A stretch of 13,946 nucleotides of DNA from an uncultured Eubacterium sp. (GTDB lineage Bacteria > Bacillota > Clostridia > Lachnospirales > Lachnospiraceae): assembly GCA_902475415.1 (NCBI GenBank), contig CABRZK010000031.1:1-13946 (forward strand), in the 5' to 3' direction. The notes under the pieces were generated by a model. That model did not search any database. It was not told the origin of the DNA and saw only the letters and a list, made by a program, of their open reading frames with translations. Positions 13,843 to 13,946 of the stretch are shown piece after piece; positions within the stretch are counted from its first letter, which is position 1; each line of letters opens with the position of its first letter. The translations under genes were made by a program, and so were the position numbers.

Positions 13843-13853
13843 TACTTACTGTC

Positions 13854-13887
13854 ATCAGAGCCACAATTATGCTGGCTCTGATTTTTT
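13854..13887 (+). terminator. Terminator of the galM operon
   Basis: A perfect ten-base-pair stem, ATCAGAGCCA (13854-13863) / TGGCTCTGAT (13873-13882), with a nine-base loop and six T (13882-13887). It closes the galM - BMP fusion - metallophosphoesterase operon. Confidence 0.92.
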
Positions 13888-13946
13888 GTTTGTGACAGAC
13901 GCAACAGTATCATACCTCCTTATTCTGACAGATTCAGAAATGCAAG

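Noticed and set aside
13830..13913. Minus-strand ORF of 27 codons behind a perfect AAGGAGG (13915-13921)
   Set aside because: The spacing to the ATG is only one base, the frame runs through the galM-operon terminator and the adjacent hairpin arm, and the peptide has no recognisable features.

Overview
The window looks like chromosomal DNA of an anaerobic Firmicute, most likely a Lachnospiraceae-type clostridium. The grounds are moderate G+C, strong AGGAGG-type ribosome binding sites, TATAAT-type promoters (several with an extended -10 TG), a complete minCDE set, a short CarD-family regulator, and protein styles typical of that group. The genus cannot be told from the sequence alone.

Layout. 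1-2120 (minus strand): a MATE efflux pump and, upstream with its own promoter and terminator, a CarD-family RNA-polymerase-binding regulator. 2309-4394 (minus): the division-site operon minC-minD-minE, with a candidate promoter in front and a strong terminator behind. 4473-5502 (plus): a CorA-type divalent-metal transporter with a foldable leader, converging with 10 bases between stops on a ferredoxin-like Fe-S protein (5513-6262, minus). 6425-8316 (minus): an ECF sigma factor and its zinc-finger anti-sigma factor, with a recognisable ECF-type promoter and a strong terminator. That terminator runs straight into a 5'-truncated VTC/polyphosphate-polymerase-like gene. 8326-8451: a foldable, non-coding repeat-like element. 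8462-10126 (minus): the sua5 (ywlC-like) tRNA-modification gene followed by a LMW-phosphatase-like gene (ywlE-like) that lacks the nucleophilic cysteine. 10120-13887 (plus): an operon of galM, a cytosolic ParB-like/BMP fusion protein and a metallophosphoesterase, ending in a good terminator.

How the parts work together. The window is mostly housekeeping (division placement, tRNA t6A synthesis, metal and drug transport, hexose mutarotation). There are two less ordinary regions. One is the sigma/anti-sigma cassette, which appears to have been joined onto a broken VTC gene, with an RNA-like repeat on its other flank. The other is the translationally coupled pair BMP-fusion/metallophosphoesterase behind galM. 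Its first protein combines a ParB/sulfiredoxin-like fold with a purine-nucleoside-lipoprotein (BMP/PnrA) binding domain but has no signal peptide and no transporter partners. This pair is the best candidate here for an undescribed intracellular sensing system.

sua5 and galM are divergent, and their predicted promoters share one -35 region. No tRNA or rRNA gene, CRISPR array, transposase or phage gene was seen.
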